A stretch of DNA of 64,000 nt from Monosiga brevicollis MX1 (GCF_000002865.3 NW_001865073.1:144780-208779), one strand, 5' to 3'. Positions 52,275-64,000 are shown, counted from the stretch's first letter. The notes: a model not told the origin generated them from the sequence alone. Translations and numbers: made by a program.

Positions 52275-52588
52275 TTGATTACGCTCGCGCGTCGCGTCAC
52301 GCCCTCTCCCCCCGCCCCTTCTCCCTTTCTTCTCTTTCTCTCCTCGTCCCTAAAGTCGACTCTCAATATCAGCGCTGCGCGCTGTGTAGCATGGAGTCAC
52401 TCCATGCACCGCTTGCCATTGGTCCCCCAAAAAGCGAACTTGCATCCTTCCCAAGCTCTTCTCTCAAACGCCTCACTCGCTTGTCTCCTTGATCAAACTC
52501 CAACAAAAACTTGATGACATTTGCTGCCCTTGTGATGCAAGTCGTTGCTTCGACCACTGCAAGTGTCAGGCTTTTGAGAGAGAGAGCA

Positions 52589-52659
<71 letters not shown>

Positions 52660-52913
52660 TGCGGAGACAACGCGGCCGCGCCAGTGATTTGGAACGGGGC
52701 AGGGATGTTGTTCTGGGTGATGCTGTGCGCGTCAGGGAGAGAAGGGCGAGAGAGTTTGACTTTGTGAGGGGCTGCTAGTGGTGGCTGGGGTACGGTCAAG
52801 CTACACGACAAGCGAGCTGGTTCGTTTCTCGGATAGTGTTGAAGCAACGCTCGCCTCACCCAGAAAGAAGAGCTCCAAGCCGAGCTTGGAGCTCGACTGG
52901 CGGAACTGGCAGC
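52275..52913. other. Intergenic region with CA microsatellite
   Basis: This is the 3' flank of the preceding gene and the promoter side of muskelin, which lies in the same direction. It contains the CA repeat listed below. No gene was seen. Confidence 0.45.
52590..52653. repeat. CA microsatellite, about 32 units
   Basis: An uninterrupted CA run, preceded by a short GA run. Confidence 0.97.
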
Positions 52914-55900
52914 ATGTTGGCAACAACCAGCTCGACGCAGACTGTGGGCGCAGCAGCAGGCACATTGCGCGATGCTGCGTCCGGTGCCCTCAAGACCGAT
53001 GACGCCCAGATGGAGCCCAAGCCCATTGACTATGACCTCCACTCCTGGTCATCCTACACAGCCGACTACCATCCCAGGTGCAGCCGCCGCCACGCCAAGC
53101 AGCCATCATCTCGGTGCCACATCCATGGCAAAGTGCTCACTCATGCGTCCCGAAACACCCGTAGAGGCATCTTTGAGGACAAGCCGAATGATGAGCAGTC
53201 ACGCTGGAACTGCGTGGCGCGGTTTCAGCAAGAGCTCATCCTAAAGCTTTCCCAACCCGCCATCCTCAAACACATTGCCTTTGGCAAGCACCGACAAGAG
53301 TGCATGTGAGCAAGCATCCCCATTCTGTGCAATCGCCATTTTCTTTCCCAGTGTGCCCGCCCCATTCACGCCTGTTGTGGCTGCCTCGAACACAGCTGCA
53401 ACCTCAAACGCTTCAAAGTCTACGGCGCCTACGACGTGTGTTCGCATCGGCTCCGCCCCGCCCTGCCCGACTCGACGCGCCTCACCTTGTTGTTCGTCCC
53501 CCTACCCCTATTTCCCCCCACCCGATCTTGCGTTGCCCCATTTTTCCCCCCACCCGATCTTGCGTTGGACATTGGATGGACCGTGTCTCTAGCCCGAAAG
53601 CTGGGTCTTATTGTTGCACTCGGGCATGCAGAACGACTGCTTCACCGAGACTTTTGACCTCCGGACCCCCAACAACTTACAAGGCCCCATGGTGTGCCGC
53701 TACCTCAAGGTATGCCGATTGATCCGTCTGCAGTCCAGTCTGTGGTTGTGGATAGCTGTCCAGTTTGCGCTTGTGGGTAGCTGCCCGCCGATGCCTCACA
53801 AGCCCACCATGGGCGCCTGCAACAGATTGTGCCCTATGCTCCCTTCTCAGGAAGCAGCGTATCCATCTGGTACATTCAGCTTCTTGGATTCACTGATCCA
53901 CAGCTCATTTCCCGAGCATGCTCAGACTTTGAGCGCCAACAGCAGGACATGGTACACCCGCACCCGCACCCGCGCCCTCAAGAAGCCCCGCTTCAATGTC
54001 TCTCTTCTGGCTCGTTGGCCCATCATTGGTCAATGCTCGGTTGGGTGCCGCAACCAGTGCCGATTGACTCAATGGGGATACATCGCCGTGCTGATAGGCC
54101 TTGCGATTGTGCATCAAGTACCTGCAGTCTCGGGAAGACTTGGCCGACTGCTCCGAACTAATTGCCAAGCGTCACAAGATTTCACTAGAACACAGTCTCG
54201 TGGCCGAACTACGACACCGATTAGCGACGGTGAGTCCTCGACAGCGAACGCTTGAGAAAGGGAAGCCTACGTCTCACACTTCCTGTCTTTTTTACCAACC
54301 ATTCGTCAATAGCCGGGGCAAAGCTTGGACGCGCTCAAGTTTTTGCAACAGAGCTCCACCGAGCTCTCTTTGTTCGACGACCATCTAGCAGGTGTGCGCT
54401 GACTCGTCGGTGGTGCCCTCTCTGCCAAATAAAGCTCACGACAACTCTCATGCCCCCCACACACACACACCCTGCTCCCTGCTCCCTGCTCCACAATTAC
54501 CACCAGCTTGCACGCCGCAGTTGCACTGGGAGCAGGTGGTTTGCCACAGTCCCGACTCAATAAATCAGACCGCCTCGCAGCCGCTCCGCCCAGGCCCGCG
54601 TGGGGGTCATCAGATGTGCATTGACCCTTCCAATAACGTCATTTACCTTCTTGGCGGGTGGGACGGCCGAGTATGTTTGGCTACCCACCTCTTTTTCCTC
54701 GCGTACACGCGCACACGCGACCCCCCTCTGTGACGATCATGTTCCCAAAGGACAAATGTTTGCCTCGTACTTTTGATTGATGTAATCTTTGGGCCTGTTC
54801 TCTCACTTGCAGCGTGACCTGGGAGACCTGTGGAGATTTGACACTATAAACGAAACCTGGGAATTGTTGTCGCCCGATGTCGAGGATGATGGCGGACCTT
54901 GCCCCCGCTCCTGCCATTGCGCTGCCATTAGCGTTCGACGTCAAGAAGTACGTCGGCCGGGTGTCATGTTTGTTGCGGTCGCCTGTGATGCCAGATGAAT
55001 GCAGCGTGTCCCAGCTCATCGATCCTACCTCCCCGGACATATGGCTGCTGACACATGCACCCGATAGTTGTATGTCTTTGGACAGTACATTGACCGCGAG
55101 GAACAGACTGAAAACTCGACAAGGCCCCACCTCTTTGTCTACAGTATTGCCCGCCGCGCTTGGTCCATGGTTGCTCAGTACGTTGACTCTGGGCTTGATG
55201 GATGAGACGAGACGCAAGGGCTCATTTCTCGGCCGTGCTAGAAATGGACGAGGACCACGGCTTCTCTACGATGCGCAGATGTCAATCGACGATGAAGCAG
55301 GCGTACGTTTCCTGCCAATCCGCCAATGACATGATGTACACTTTGGCCATTTCTTCATCTTTTTCTCTTTTTTTTTTCCCCCTTCCTCTCATTTCCTCTC
55401 ATGCGTCGATCTCAAACCGGCCCGCGGGCGCTGCACGCCGCTTTGAACAGACGGTATACATTTCTGGGGGGCGAGCCATGTGGCTGGGGGCCATTGGAGA
55501 CCTCTATGGTGGTCTCTACGCCTTTGACTGCCAGTCTCGACAATGGAGAACTCTGCGGTGAGGCCTTGTGACAATGGACAGCTGGCTATACTTGAGCCAC
55601 GTTTTGATTCGTGGGGAACGAGCGCAGTGGCCTCTCACGTGATGATGAATCGGACCTCGTATTCAGGGAGGATGGTGAGCGGCGGGGTCAGTGCCCCAGC
55701 GATACCCGCTTCTACGGGCGGTCTGGCCATACCATGGTGTTTATGCCTACAACCAAGAGCCTCTACATTTTTGGTGGCCAGCGCGCGGGTCTGGTGTGTT
55801 CATTGACTACGTTCGACGGCCGGATTGATGTCTTGCGACGCCGAGTTTTGTGTCCGTGCTGATGAGCATTTACCGCCTGCTTGCAGCACTTGGCTGATTT

Positions 55901-57287
55901 TCTGCGCTACGATACCTCGCAAGACGTGGTGACACTTGTGCAGCACGATGCCATGTGCTTTGTAAGAGCCCGCCTGATCTTGGTGCCAACCGGGCAACCC
56001 GCAGTTGTACCAAGGCTCCGGGCATGATAAAGTATTACGAGGGCGTAGATGGCTTATTTGTCATCTGTGCTGAATGGCTAGGGTGGTCCCACCGCTGGGT
56101 TTACACAGCGTGGAAGCTGTGATCCCACGCGGAATGAGATTTACATTGTCTCGGTTTGTCGTGTTTGCGAATGGTTAGAGTAATGCCAGCTGGTCTCTTT
56201 GCGGATACCTCACGCACTGGTCTGCAGGGTATTGTCAAGGAGACTGCGATTGGACAGTCCAAAATTGGCAATCATTTGTGGATCTATAACTGCAATTCTG
56301 AAACCTGGTCAGAACCGACGCATGTCTCCTGTCCCGCAGTCCCTGTGCCAGTCTGTTCTTTGTGCGTGGTTGTTCGCCTGTTCAACAGTACAGCCTTCTC
56401 ATTGGAACCGCATTCCTAAAACATTGGCACGACAGGCGATTGGCAGAAGTGACAGCGCACTGTGAGAGCATGAGTCCGCTGCCGCGCTATGCTCACCAGG
56501 TTCTGTATCATCCCCAGACCCAGGCAAGACCAGACTGCACCGATTGCCCGCCCGATCCCTGCGCCTTGAGCTAACGGCTGCGCGATGAAACTAGACACAC
56601 TACATGTTTGGCGGCAACCCAGCGAGCAAGAAGAGTCGGGCACGGTTGGGCGACCTGTGGCGCTTTTACGTGCAGCGGCCTCAAGCTGATGACATACTGG
56701 CTGAATGTGCCTTTCAGCTCCGCTGCCTGCATGCACGGGATCTAGCCGCGCGCAACCCTGTTGACGGCATTCAGTTTCTGCGCTCTGTGGTGAGTCTTTG
56801 TGAAAGACCAACTTGGAAGGGCTATAATTTTGAGCCAGTATGCGTGCGCGCAACTTTGGTCTGATGACTTTTTGCACGTTGTCGTGCTAGGTGGCACCCA
56901 CCGTTCTCCAAGAGCGCCGACATGACATCCGCGCGTATGAGCAACTGGTGGGCATGTGTCTTCGTGGTATGTCTACCCTGTCCAACTTTAGAGCACACCC
57001 CCGACCGACTCGACTTGTTGAACGACGCTGCAACAGACTTACCGTCCACACTGGCTTATCCGACCTTGTCAGGAGCCCCTGTCGATGCATTGACGCGGAA
57101 AAGGGTTACCGAAGACATTTTCAGGTTTATTCGCGAAGATCTGCGTGGCCCTTCGGTGGCGCTGGAGTCGCTTGCCCTCAAGGTCTTGCTGCAATCTTCC
57201 AGCACGCGTACGGGATCCATAACTTCGGGTGCAAGCCCCACTGCTGCCGCCACCACCGTCGCCAGTCGTTCTGGCGCATTGATGTGA
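52914..57287 (+). CDS. MKLN1: Muskelin (discoidin-LisH/CTLH-kelch protein), many exons
   Basis: Muskelin is a kelch-repeat protein; in animals it is a substrate-linked part of the CTLH E3 ubiquitin ligase and affects cytoskeleton and receptor traffic. The start is the ATG at 52914. The N-terminal discoidin-like domain is clear: YDLHSWSSYTADYHP, then GIFEDKPNDEQSRW, ELILKLSQPAILKHIAFGKH and CNLKRFKVYG, in the order of the animal protein. Next come SISIWYIQLLGFTDPQLI-like sequence and the helical LisH/CTLH segment. The kelch repeats follow: GGHQMCIDPSNNVIYLLGGW, RDLGDLWRFDT, SGHTMVFMPTTKSLYIFGG, and near the end RYAHQVLYHP then YMFGGNPASKKSRARLGDLW. The C-terminal part continues VVAPTVLQERRHDIRAYEQL; exons after about 56948 are uncertain and I place the end at the TGA at 57287. 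Introns are short and numerous. Confidence 0.88.
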
Positions 57288-57472
57288 ACCCCAAAAAATA
57301 TGATGTGAGCCTAGCCCACGCTGCAACTGAACGCCATTTTGCATCTGTCCCCACAACTAGCCGGCCTTCCGTACCACAACCATCCGGCGTTCGAGCACCA
57401 TGAGATGAAAGTCAACCAGTTACGGGGTTGTCACGCCACCAATTGTCAGCATGATGTATTCTTGCAGCCCTC

Positions 57473-57503
<31 letters not shown>

Positions 57504-57865
57504 GCTCTAAATCTCTCTCTCTCTCTTCTCTCTAAATCTCTCTCTAAATCTCTCTCTCTCTAAATCTCTCTCTCTCTCTCTAAATCTCTCTCTCTAAATC
57601 TCTACTCTCTCTCTCAATCTCTTTCGTGGTTGACGAAGAGGGCGATGAGTCATTTGGATCTTGGTCCGAGACTGAGTGGGTGTAGTTGGCCAGGGATACA
57701 GAGGCGCAGCGGGGCTGGATCCGACGTGTCGGTGCTTCGAGGCGGTGGCAAGATCGGCTTGTAGCGATTTTGACTGCTTGGACGGCCGGTGGTTGTCTGC
57801 GAGCACACCTCTTTGTTCTTCGTGCATGCGTTATTGCAGCCTCCCCCCCCCCACGACACGACACA
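57288..57865. other. Intergenic region with CT/TAAATCTC repeat
   Basis: This is the spacer between muskelin and the FOXRED2-like gene, in the same orientation. It includes the microsatellite listed below and probably the promoter of the downstream gene. Confidence 0.45.
57478..57625. repeat. CT repeat punctuated by TAAAT
   Basis: CT runs are interrupted at irregular intervals by TAAAT, giving a (CT)n-TAAATCTC higher-order pattern with five or more interruptions. Confidence 0.9.
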
Positions 57866-60760
57866 ATGGCTGGCGCTTGGCTTCCCCTGGTCTGGGCGGG
57901 TGTCTTGGTGTGGGGACTAGGAGTGATGGTGGCGGTGGGACAAGATGTCAACGCTGACACACCGGATAGCTTGTCAGAGGCTGCTGGTGAGGAGCGGGTC
58001 CCGCTCCCTGACGCTGCCAAGTACTGCATCATTGGTGCCGGACCGGCCGGTCTTCAGCTGGGCTACTACATGCAAAAGGCCAACCGCGACTACGTCATTC
58101 TCGACCGTGCCCCGCGCCCAGGGAGCTTCTTTGAGCATCACCCGATCCACCGCAAGCTCATCTCGATCAACAAGCGCTACACGGGCAAGACCAACCGTGA
58201 CTACAATCTACGCCATGACTGGTGAGTCCGATCGCAGCACCCGCCTCCCATGACCTCGTGCCTGCGCCTACTCATCCATGCTGGCACCTGCTCGCTCGCA
58301 ACGTGACAATCCCCGCGACCGTGCGCAGGAACTCGCTGCTAACCGATGACGAGGCCATGCCCATGTTCACCAACTACACACCCGACTTTTGGCCCTCAGC
58401 CGATGTTTATACGCAGTACGCCAGCGGCCCCGCCCTGCCCTCCTTCTACATGCGTGCACCGTGCCTTAGGACTGTCCCTTGACACGTTCCTGCCACCTCA
58501 TAGGTACTTGCGGGACTTTGCCTTGACCTACAATCTCAACATCGCCTATAACACCAACGTCGATGCCATTGTTCCACTCAGTGATGTGACATGTCACGAG
58601 GATAGCTGCGACGCCCGCCGAGCACACTACGCTCTGCTTACCACGGACAATCCTCCGCTGCACTGCGAGGTCGTCGTCATGGCCACAGGCATGTATCAAC
58701 CCTATGTCCCCGATGGTGTCAATGCCACAGATTACACCCCTTGCGGTGAAGCATCGATTGACCCGGAACACTATGCGGGAAAAAACGTCATGATTCTTGG
58801 CAAGGGCAATTCCGCCCTCGAGGTTGGCACCACAGCCTCTGAGCGCGCCAACTACGTCCACTTTCTCTCTCGTACTCGTATCCGGTGAGGCTAGAGTTGA
58901 ACCACCCCTGCCGGGACATGGCTGGCGTAGACAGATTGGGCAGAGAACAGAGCCAGCTCATGACCCCTCCCTGATGCGATGATGGATCATAGGCTGGCTT
59001 GGCAAACGCACTACGTTGGTGACATTCGTGCCGTCAACGGCCTGCTGCTCGACATGTACCAAGTACGTGGTGCCCCGTGCTGCTGCCCCATCCATGGCAT
59101 TCCACTATTTACGTGCCGCTGACCCACGACTCGCCATGCATCTCACACGAGCCCGTCTGCTTTCATTCAAATCGCAGCTCAAGTCCCAGGATGGCTTTAT
59201 GGAGGCCGACGCCCGCCGCACAAAACTTCAAAAGTGTGATGACGGCAAATTCCGTCAGTTCCGCAATGGCGTGCCCCTCTATGGCAAAGGTGCCATACGC
59301 CACCCCTACGATGAGGTACATCAAATTTTTGCCCTTGCCTGTTTGTTTTGTTTGCTTTGTTTTGTTTTGTTCTGTTTTGTGTTGTTTCTTGCTGCCCTTT
59401 TGCTTGCCAGCCAGCTCTCGCACTAGCTTTTTTCACTGATGTTCAATGGTGGCCCTAGGTGATCAACTGCATGGGGTATCGCTTTGATGCCGATCCTCTG
59501 ATCGCCGGTGGCATTCAGCCCAACTTCACCACGACAGCTCGCAAGTATCTCTCCCTTGATGACTGGTACCAGGCTGATACTGCCAAACATCTTTATGTTG
59601 CTGGCACGGCCGCGCACAGTCGTGATTATCGCAAGTCCTCGGGTACGTTTAGGTTGATTTTCTTCCGACATGGGCGCACACCACAAAAAGATTGTCTGGA
59701 TTCCTTTCTGGTCCTCGTCCATTTAACGCATCATGTTTTTTGTTTTTTTTTAACTTTTTTTTCCCCTTTAGGTGGCTTTATCCATGGTTTCCGCTATCTG
59801 ACGCGAACCCTGTACCATCTTCTGATGGAGCGGTATGAAGCCACACCGCTCCCGTACACTGAAATGCACTACTGTGATGTGATGGACAAGATTGTGGATC
59901 GCATCAACCACGCATCTAGCATATACCAGGTAGGAGGTTCAAGTTGGAGCAGCCGTTCCATCACTGGGCTTGGCACATGATCACGTTCCTTGATCGTCCT
60001 TTGACCCCTTTCTTTCCTTTAGATGTTCCATGTTTTGGGCGATGTTATCGTGATTGATCCTGAGACATGGATGCTCCAGTACTATGAGGATATGCCGGTT
60101 TCACAAGTCGCCACGCGGTATCGTCTCAAACCGCGCACTGGTTGCGTTGACAGGCCCTGACATGGATGTAGTTCTCACCGCTTGTTTAACCTCCCTTGCA
60201 CGCTCAGGTTTGCCGACAAGTTTACCCTTACGGTCACACTCGAGTACAAGGAAGACTTTAGTTGTCCTGGTTGCGACACGGTTCGCAAGGGCCGTGCGAC
60301 GGGTGCGTGTTTCGAGGCCTGTTTGTCTTCAACTGCCTTTTCCTTCCATTTTTTTTTTTTTTTTTTAAGAATGATCTGATTGGTTTCTTGAACAGGCGGA
60401 TTCGAGAATGCGCACAAAAGCAACTTTTTGCACCCTGTGATTCGGCTGAACCGACCCGGGTTTCACTACGCCAAAAAGTTGCGCGAGTTCCACTTGGTGG
60501 AGGACTTTTGGACCGAGTTCAACACGATGCGCAACCACCTTCACCCCCTGGCCACGCACTTGGGCCGACTAGTACCCATGGCCATCCGCGAGTGCACGAC
60601 ATGGAAAGAGGCATTGGAATACAAGCCCAAGGGCCGGTCCAAGACTGGAGGCGTTTCCGGCATTCGTGCGCTCGAACAGCTCATTGATCCTTCCGAGGGC
60701 AGCAACTCAAAGAAGAAAGCAATCGTGGATGAGACGCTGCTTGTGGACGAGGAGGAGTAG
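57866..60760 (+). CDS. FOXRED2: FOXRED2/ERFAD-like FAD-dependent oxidoreductase of the secretory pathway
   Basis: The start is the ATG at 57866; [20 protein letters not shown] is a signal peptide. The human homologue is an ER flavoprotein linked to ER-associated degradation. The FAD-binding motif is [17 protein letters not shown], followed by [20 protein letters not shown] and [11 protein letters not shown] second nucleotide-binding site reads [13 protein letters not shown]. Later exons give [65 protein letters not shown] and [16 protein letters not shown], all in the order of the vertebrate protein. The C-terminal part contains [16 protein letters not shown] and [13 protein letters not shown]. 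The product ends [14 protein letters not shown], without the KEEL-type retrieval signal of the human protein. About ten introns, all short. Borders near 60090-60210 are approximate. Confidence 0.93.
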
Positions 60761-61418
60761 GGCGAGTATCGCGCGCGGTTCTCCACAGGGCCACGAGCAA
60801 TGAGCAACAACCCTGTGGTCATTTTATTCAGCTCGCATACTGTTTCAACGACAGGACGTCTATGATGCCCCCCATTGTTTGTTAATCGGTACACGATGAC
60901 ATGAACGTTTTGTGACAGTCACGGGGAGCAAAGCGCGCGCTTTGCTCGACCCTTTTCGACAGACGAATGAATTTAAACTTTGATTTTGAACTCTGCTTCT
61001 TCTTCTCTTTCTACACTGCAAGTCGTGATGCGCATGTGACAAAGCTGTTAAGGTGTGAATTTGTATTTATGCAAGCTTTCTGGCCTCACGCCGACACATG
61101 CGTGGGCAAGCAAGGCGCCAAGCGAGGGTTGAGAGCACAGGGAGACAGAACTCTGGCTAGGGACAAGTGCCGATGCCGGCGCGTCCTGTACACGACAACA
61201 GAGGCTTGCTGCACATGAGCCGGGAAGTGCAGGGGAAACTCTTTTTGTCATCAGACTCGGGCCAACGCGAAGGTCGGGTATTCCACGCAGGGTTTAGGTG
61301 CACGGCTATGGATCAGGGTCAATCAAGGCTCAAATAGAAAAGCGCTCGTGGGTCGGCCCAAAAGCTGCGGTCACTTGCTTGCCAACGGGGACAGCACACG
61401 GAAAAGGGAGGCCAGGCC
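60761..61418. other. Convergent intergenic region
   Basis: This is the 3' flank of the FOXRED2-like gene and of the small gene on the other strand. No gene was seen. Confidence 0.45.
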
Positions 61419-62129
61419 TTAAAAGTCGGTAATCTTGATGGTGATGGGTTCATCCAACTTGTCTGTTCGAATCTCCAGAGCGCTGTCATGTAGTCCATCG
61501 CAAGCCAGGGTGAGTGATGGCACAGGTGACTCAAACCTCGTGCATGTAAGCTACCAACCGGCCATGAAACTTGGCAACGGGCCGTTCCATGTCACCCGGG
61601 AGGTAGAGCTTGCCAATGATCTGCGGATGTAGACCGTCGAGGCGTCACACATATACACCCGCGCGCACACACATTCACACACAAGAATGGGGAACAAGAC
61701 AGGTGATGAGTGTGGGAGGGTTAACGGCCAACGAGGCGTATGGACGAGTCTCGCCCACCTTGAACTCGACGACATTACCGTCCTCCTCATCATTCATCAG
61801 ACGAGCAATGGTATCCAGTAGCTATAAAGGCCAAGCGGTGACAGTTTGTGAGGCAGTGGCAGCGCATGAATTCAGAGAGGGACATGGTCAACCAACCTTC
61901 TCATCAGGGAAGCAGCGAATCTCCTTGATGGTCTCGCCGGACGGCCCCTCACGTGTGGCCTTGGTCATGATGAAGTCGCAGTGGAAGCTGAAGCGTAATG
62001 CCGTCACCACAGCAAGGCGCTCCTTCTCATTCGTATCCCAAAACCGCCGAATGTCTTTTTTTTTTTTATAATTTTTTTGACACCTACACGCAGCCTTGAT
62101 CAGGAACAAGGGCAGCGAAACGGTGGGCA
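61419..62129 (-). CDS. Small conserved-looking protein, four or more exons, unknown family
   Basis: Reading leftward, exon pieces are: MPTVSLPLFLIKAA (from an ATG at 62129); RRFWDTNEKERLAVVTALRF then SFHCDFIMTKATREGPSGET to about 61898; LLDTIARLMNDEEDGNVVEF to about 61761; IIGKLYLPGDMERPVAKFHG; and ALEIRTDKLDEPITIKITDF with a TAA at 61419-61421. Acceptor and donor sites are present and the phases agree, including the split Arg codon before ALEIRT. The product is about 140 residues. The mixed charged and hydrophobic pattern looks like a folded domain rather than chance. The first exon is the least certain, and further upstream exons may exist. I do not recognise the family. Confidence 0.55.
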
Positions 62130-62513
62130 TCCAGTCAATCAACGGTGCGGCACCGACAGGAGACCACCTCACCGCACAAAGAGCATCAAAAAGCAGAGCG
62201 AGACAGAGAGACACGAGCTGGATGAAACGGGTGTTGGGTGTCAGCAGAGGCACCAAAGGTTCAGCCGAACGCGCCGCAGCAGTTGTGGAGGCCTCGAGCG
62301 CTCGTGCGGACCAACAACAGGGAGACACAAACACGAACAACTCGAATGAACAGGCCCGTCCCCAGTCCCTTGCACACCCAACAACGCTGTCTTATCTCTA
62401 TGTCAACTTGCCCATCCAAAAACCTGAAAGCGCTAGTGCACTCCACAAACGCCAGCGGTACGGAGCAGCCAGCAGTGGGGGGGCGCTGCCGTTTCGTGTG
62501 TCCAGTCTCATCA

Positions 62514-62547
<34 letters not shown>

Positions 62548-62685
62548 ACTCCCAAATTTGGAAGAGGACGGGAAATTCGAAAAATGAAAAGTAAAACATG
62601 CTTCCCTTTTTTGTAATGGTTGTCAGATGTTTAGTGCATGGGGTGCATGGGCAAGTCCCATTTTGTCAGATAAATTCGTGCTGCG

Positions 62686-62733
<48 letters not shown>
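62130..62733. other. Intergenic region with CA and GA microsatellites
   Basis: It lies between the small gene (-) and the GH79 gene (+), which are divergent. A CA run is at about 62515-62545 and a GA run at 62691-62734. The GA run continues directly to the start codon of the GH79 gene. Confidence 0.5.

Positions 62734-62734
<1 letters not shown>
62691..62734. repeat. GA microsatellite abutting a start codon
   Basis: About 22 GA units, the last of which overlaps the A of the ATG at 62734. Confidence 0.95.
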
Positions 62735-62739
<5 letters not shown>

Positions 62740-64000
62740 CAGGGGCTGAGGTGGTGGCGAGCGGATGGCGTCCGTGGCGTCCGTGGCGGGTATGGGTGGC
62801 TGGCGGTGGTAGTGGGTGTGTTGCTGGTGGGGTTGTTGATGGATGGGGTGGCTGCAGATGGGGCAAAGGTGGAGGCGATTAAACCGTTGGTGGTGACGGC
62901 CACCTATCACAATGTGCTGGCTGGGCAGGCCGATCCACTGCGGTTGACGTCGGTGACGATGGACGTCTGTGTCTTGAAGCAGGCCTTCAACTTTTCGGAC
63001 CCCAAGTTTGTGCAGCTGACTGCCAACCTGGCGGGCGGGATCTTACGCATTGGTGGAACGGACGGGAATACGTACAGCTATGATTTGACCAGTGATCAGC
63101 CGCCCACGCCCTGTGCCTGCGGCGGCAAGGCGGTGTGCACCATGACGCGACCTTATTGGGATGACGTGGTCAAGTTTGCCGATCGCACAGAGCATGCCCT
63201 CATCTTTGGACTGACCGCCAATCTGACGCAAGCGCAAGATTTGGTTGGCTATGCCCTGGCTTCCAACCAGAGCATTTATGCCTACACGTACACCAACGAG
63301 CAAGTCCAGCCGGAGATTACCACGGGCTACCGAGCACTGCGTGCGCAGCTCAATGCCAGTGGGTGCGGGTCAGCTTGTCCCCGTCTCGCGGGGCCTGACG
63401 TGGCGCTGCAGCGACATAGCAGCATTGAAGCCGCCTTGACGGACCAGGATGCCAGCATTGTGCAGCAACTGGAGTGGGTGCGAGAGTTTACCGGCTTGGC
63501 AGCGCCTACGCTCGACGTCGTCTCGTGGCACACATACGACTTTCATGCCGACGACTTGGGCACTGTTGACCATCAGCCTTTTGTGGCCAGCAGCCCAAAC
63601 GCTAGTCGCTTCTGGAACACCACCTACACGGGGCTGGCAGGCCGGCTCTTGGCCAACATGACGGCCATTGCCGGCGAGTTGGCCCCACATGCTGAGGTCT
63701 GGCTCACTGAAACGGACTCGGTCTGTCATCAGGGCGTGGACGGCGCCACCAACGCCTACCTCAACTCACTCTGGCTCGTCCAGCGGCTCGTACTCATGAC
63801 GGAGCGTAACCTGACCCTCATGGCCCGACAATCCCTCATTGGCTACAACTACAGTCTGCTCGGCAACTGGCCCGTCGAGCCCATCGGACCCAACCCAGAT
63901 TACTTTACGACCCTCCTCTACCGAACGCTGGTGGGCCGCGAACTCTACGCCCTTGACCTGCAGGCCGCCGACAGTGCTCGAACTCCAGAGCTGGATCAGG
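62734..64000 (+). CDS. Heparanase-like glycoside hydrolase family 79 protein (5' part, runs off the window)
   Basis: The frame is open from the ATG at 62734 to the window end, about 422 residues without an intron. The N-terminus MEQGLRWWRADGVRG is followed by LAVVVGVLLVGLLMDGVAAD, a signal peptide or signal anchor. GGILRIGGTDGNTYSYDL corresponds to the heparanase RLGGT region, and HALIFGLTANLTQAQDLVGY to IFGLNALLR. VSWHTYDFHADD matches VSWHHYYLNG. VWLTETDSVCHQG matches KVWLGETSSAYGGG, whose Glu is the catalytic nucleophile. The stretch QSLIGYNYSLLGNWPVEPI and PDYFTTLLYRTLVGREL matches the C-terminal barrel. The acid/base motif WELGNEPN appears as TYTNEQVQ, keeping Asn-Glu only. Heparanases cut heparan-sulphate-like glucuronides; the substrate here is unknown. 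Several N-glycosylation sites fit a secreted or lysosomal enzyme. Confidence 0.85.

Overview
The window is nuclear DNA of an intron-bearing unicellular eukaryote. A choanoflagellate (Monosiga/Salpingoeca-like) is the best guess. This is inferred from a giant cadherin with laminin-G-like modules, a muskelin and a FOXRED2-type flavoprotein lying beside house-keeping genes, from compact genes with short GT-AG introns of mostly 80-600 bases, and from abundant CA/CT microsatellites. No bacterial operon, CRISPR array, transposon or virus-like element was recognised.

Layout, left to right: 1-936 is the 3' end of an acidic protein with a PP1-docking-like motif. 2138-3600 (-) is an AlkB-like 2-oxoglutarate/Fe(II) oxygenase. 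4146-7555 (+) is the AP-1/2 beta-adaptin. 8226-9702 (-) is mitochondrial ATP synthase subunit b, divergent from 10800-11812 (+), a mitochondrial Mn superoxide dismutase. 12300-12962 (-) is a degenerate phosphoglycerate mutase that has lost both catalytic histidines. 12963-16117 carries no recognisable gene but holds a cluster of perfect inverted repeats. 16118-20549 (+) is a glutamine-rich multi-exon protein of unknown function. 21293-21604 (-) is histone H4, followed by a 6-4-6 hairpin of histone 3'-end geometry.

22047-37996 (-) is one giant cadherin gene of roughly 5,000 residues. It has a signal peptide, more than twenty cadherin repeats, three LamG-like modules and about nine copies of a module carrying a PTPG.R-type motif. 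No convincing transmembrane segment is visible. It is divergent from 38677-40904 (+), the RNase P/MRP subunit Rpp30. 41525-42823 (-) and 44061-44991 (+) are divergent low-complexity proteins of unknown role. 45431-49091 (-) is threonyl-tRNA synthetase; a stretch of conserved catalytic core is missing exactly where a long CA/A tract sits. 50682-52274 (+) is unrecognised. 52914 to about 57287 (+) is muskelin. 57866-60760 (+) is a FOXRED2/ERFAD-like flavoprotein. 61419-62129 (-) is a small unrecognised gene. 62734 to the window end (+) is a heparanase-like GH79 protein, incomplete at the edge.

The genes do not form one pathway. Several are arranged head to head with 0.5-1.5 kb between starts, so shared bidirectional promoters are likely. 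Exon boundaries given here were read by eye from GT/AG sites and frame continuity. Family calls rest on remembered motif and sequence similarity and were not searched.
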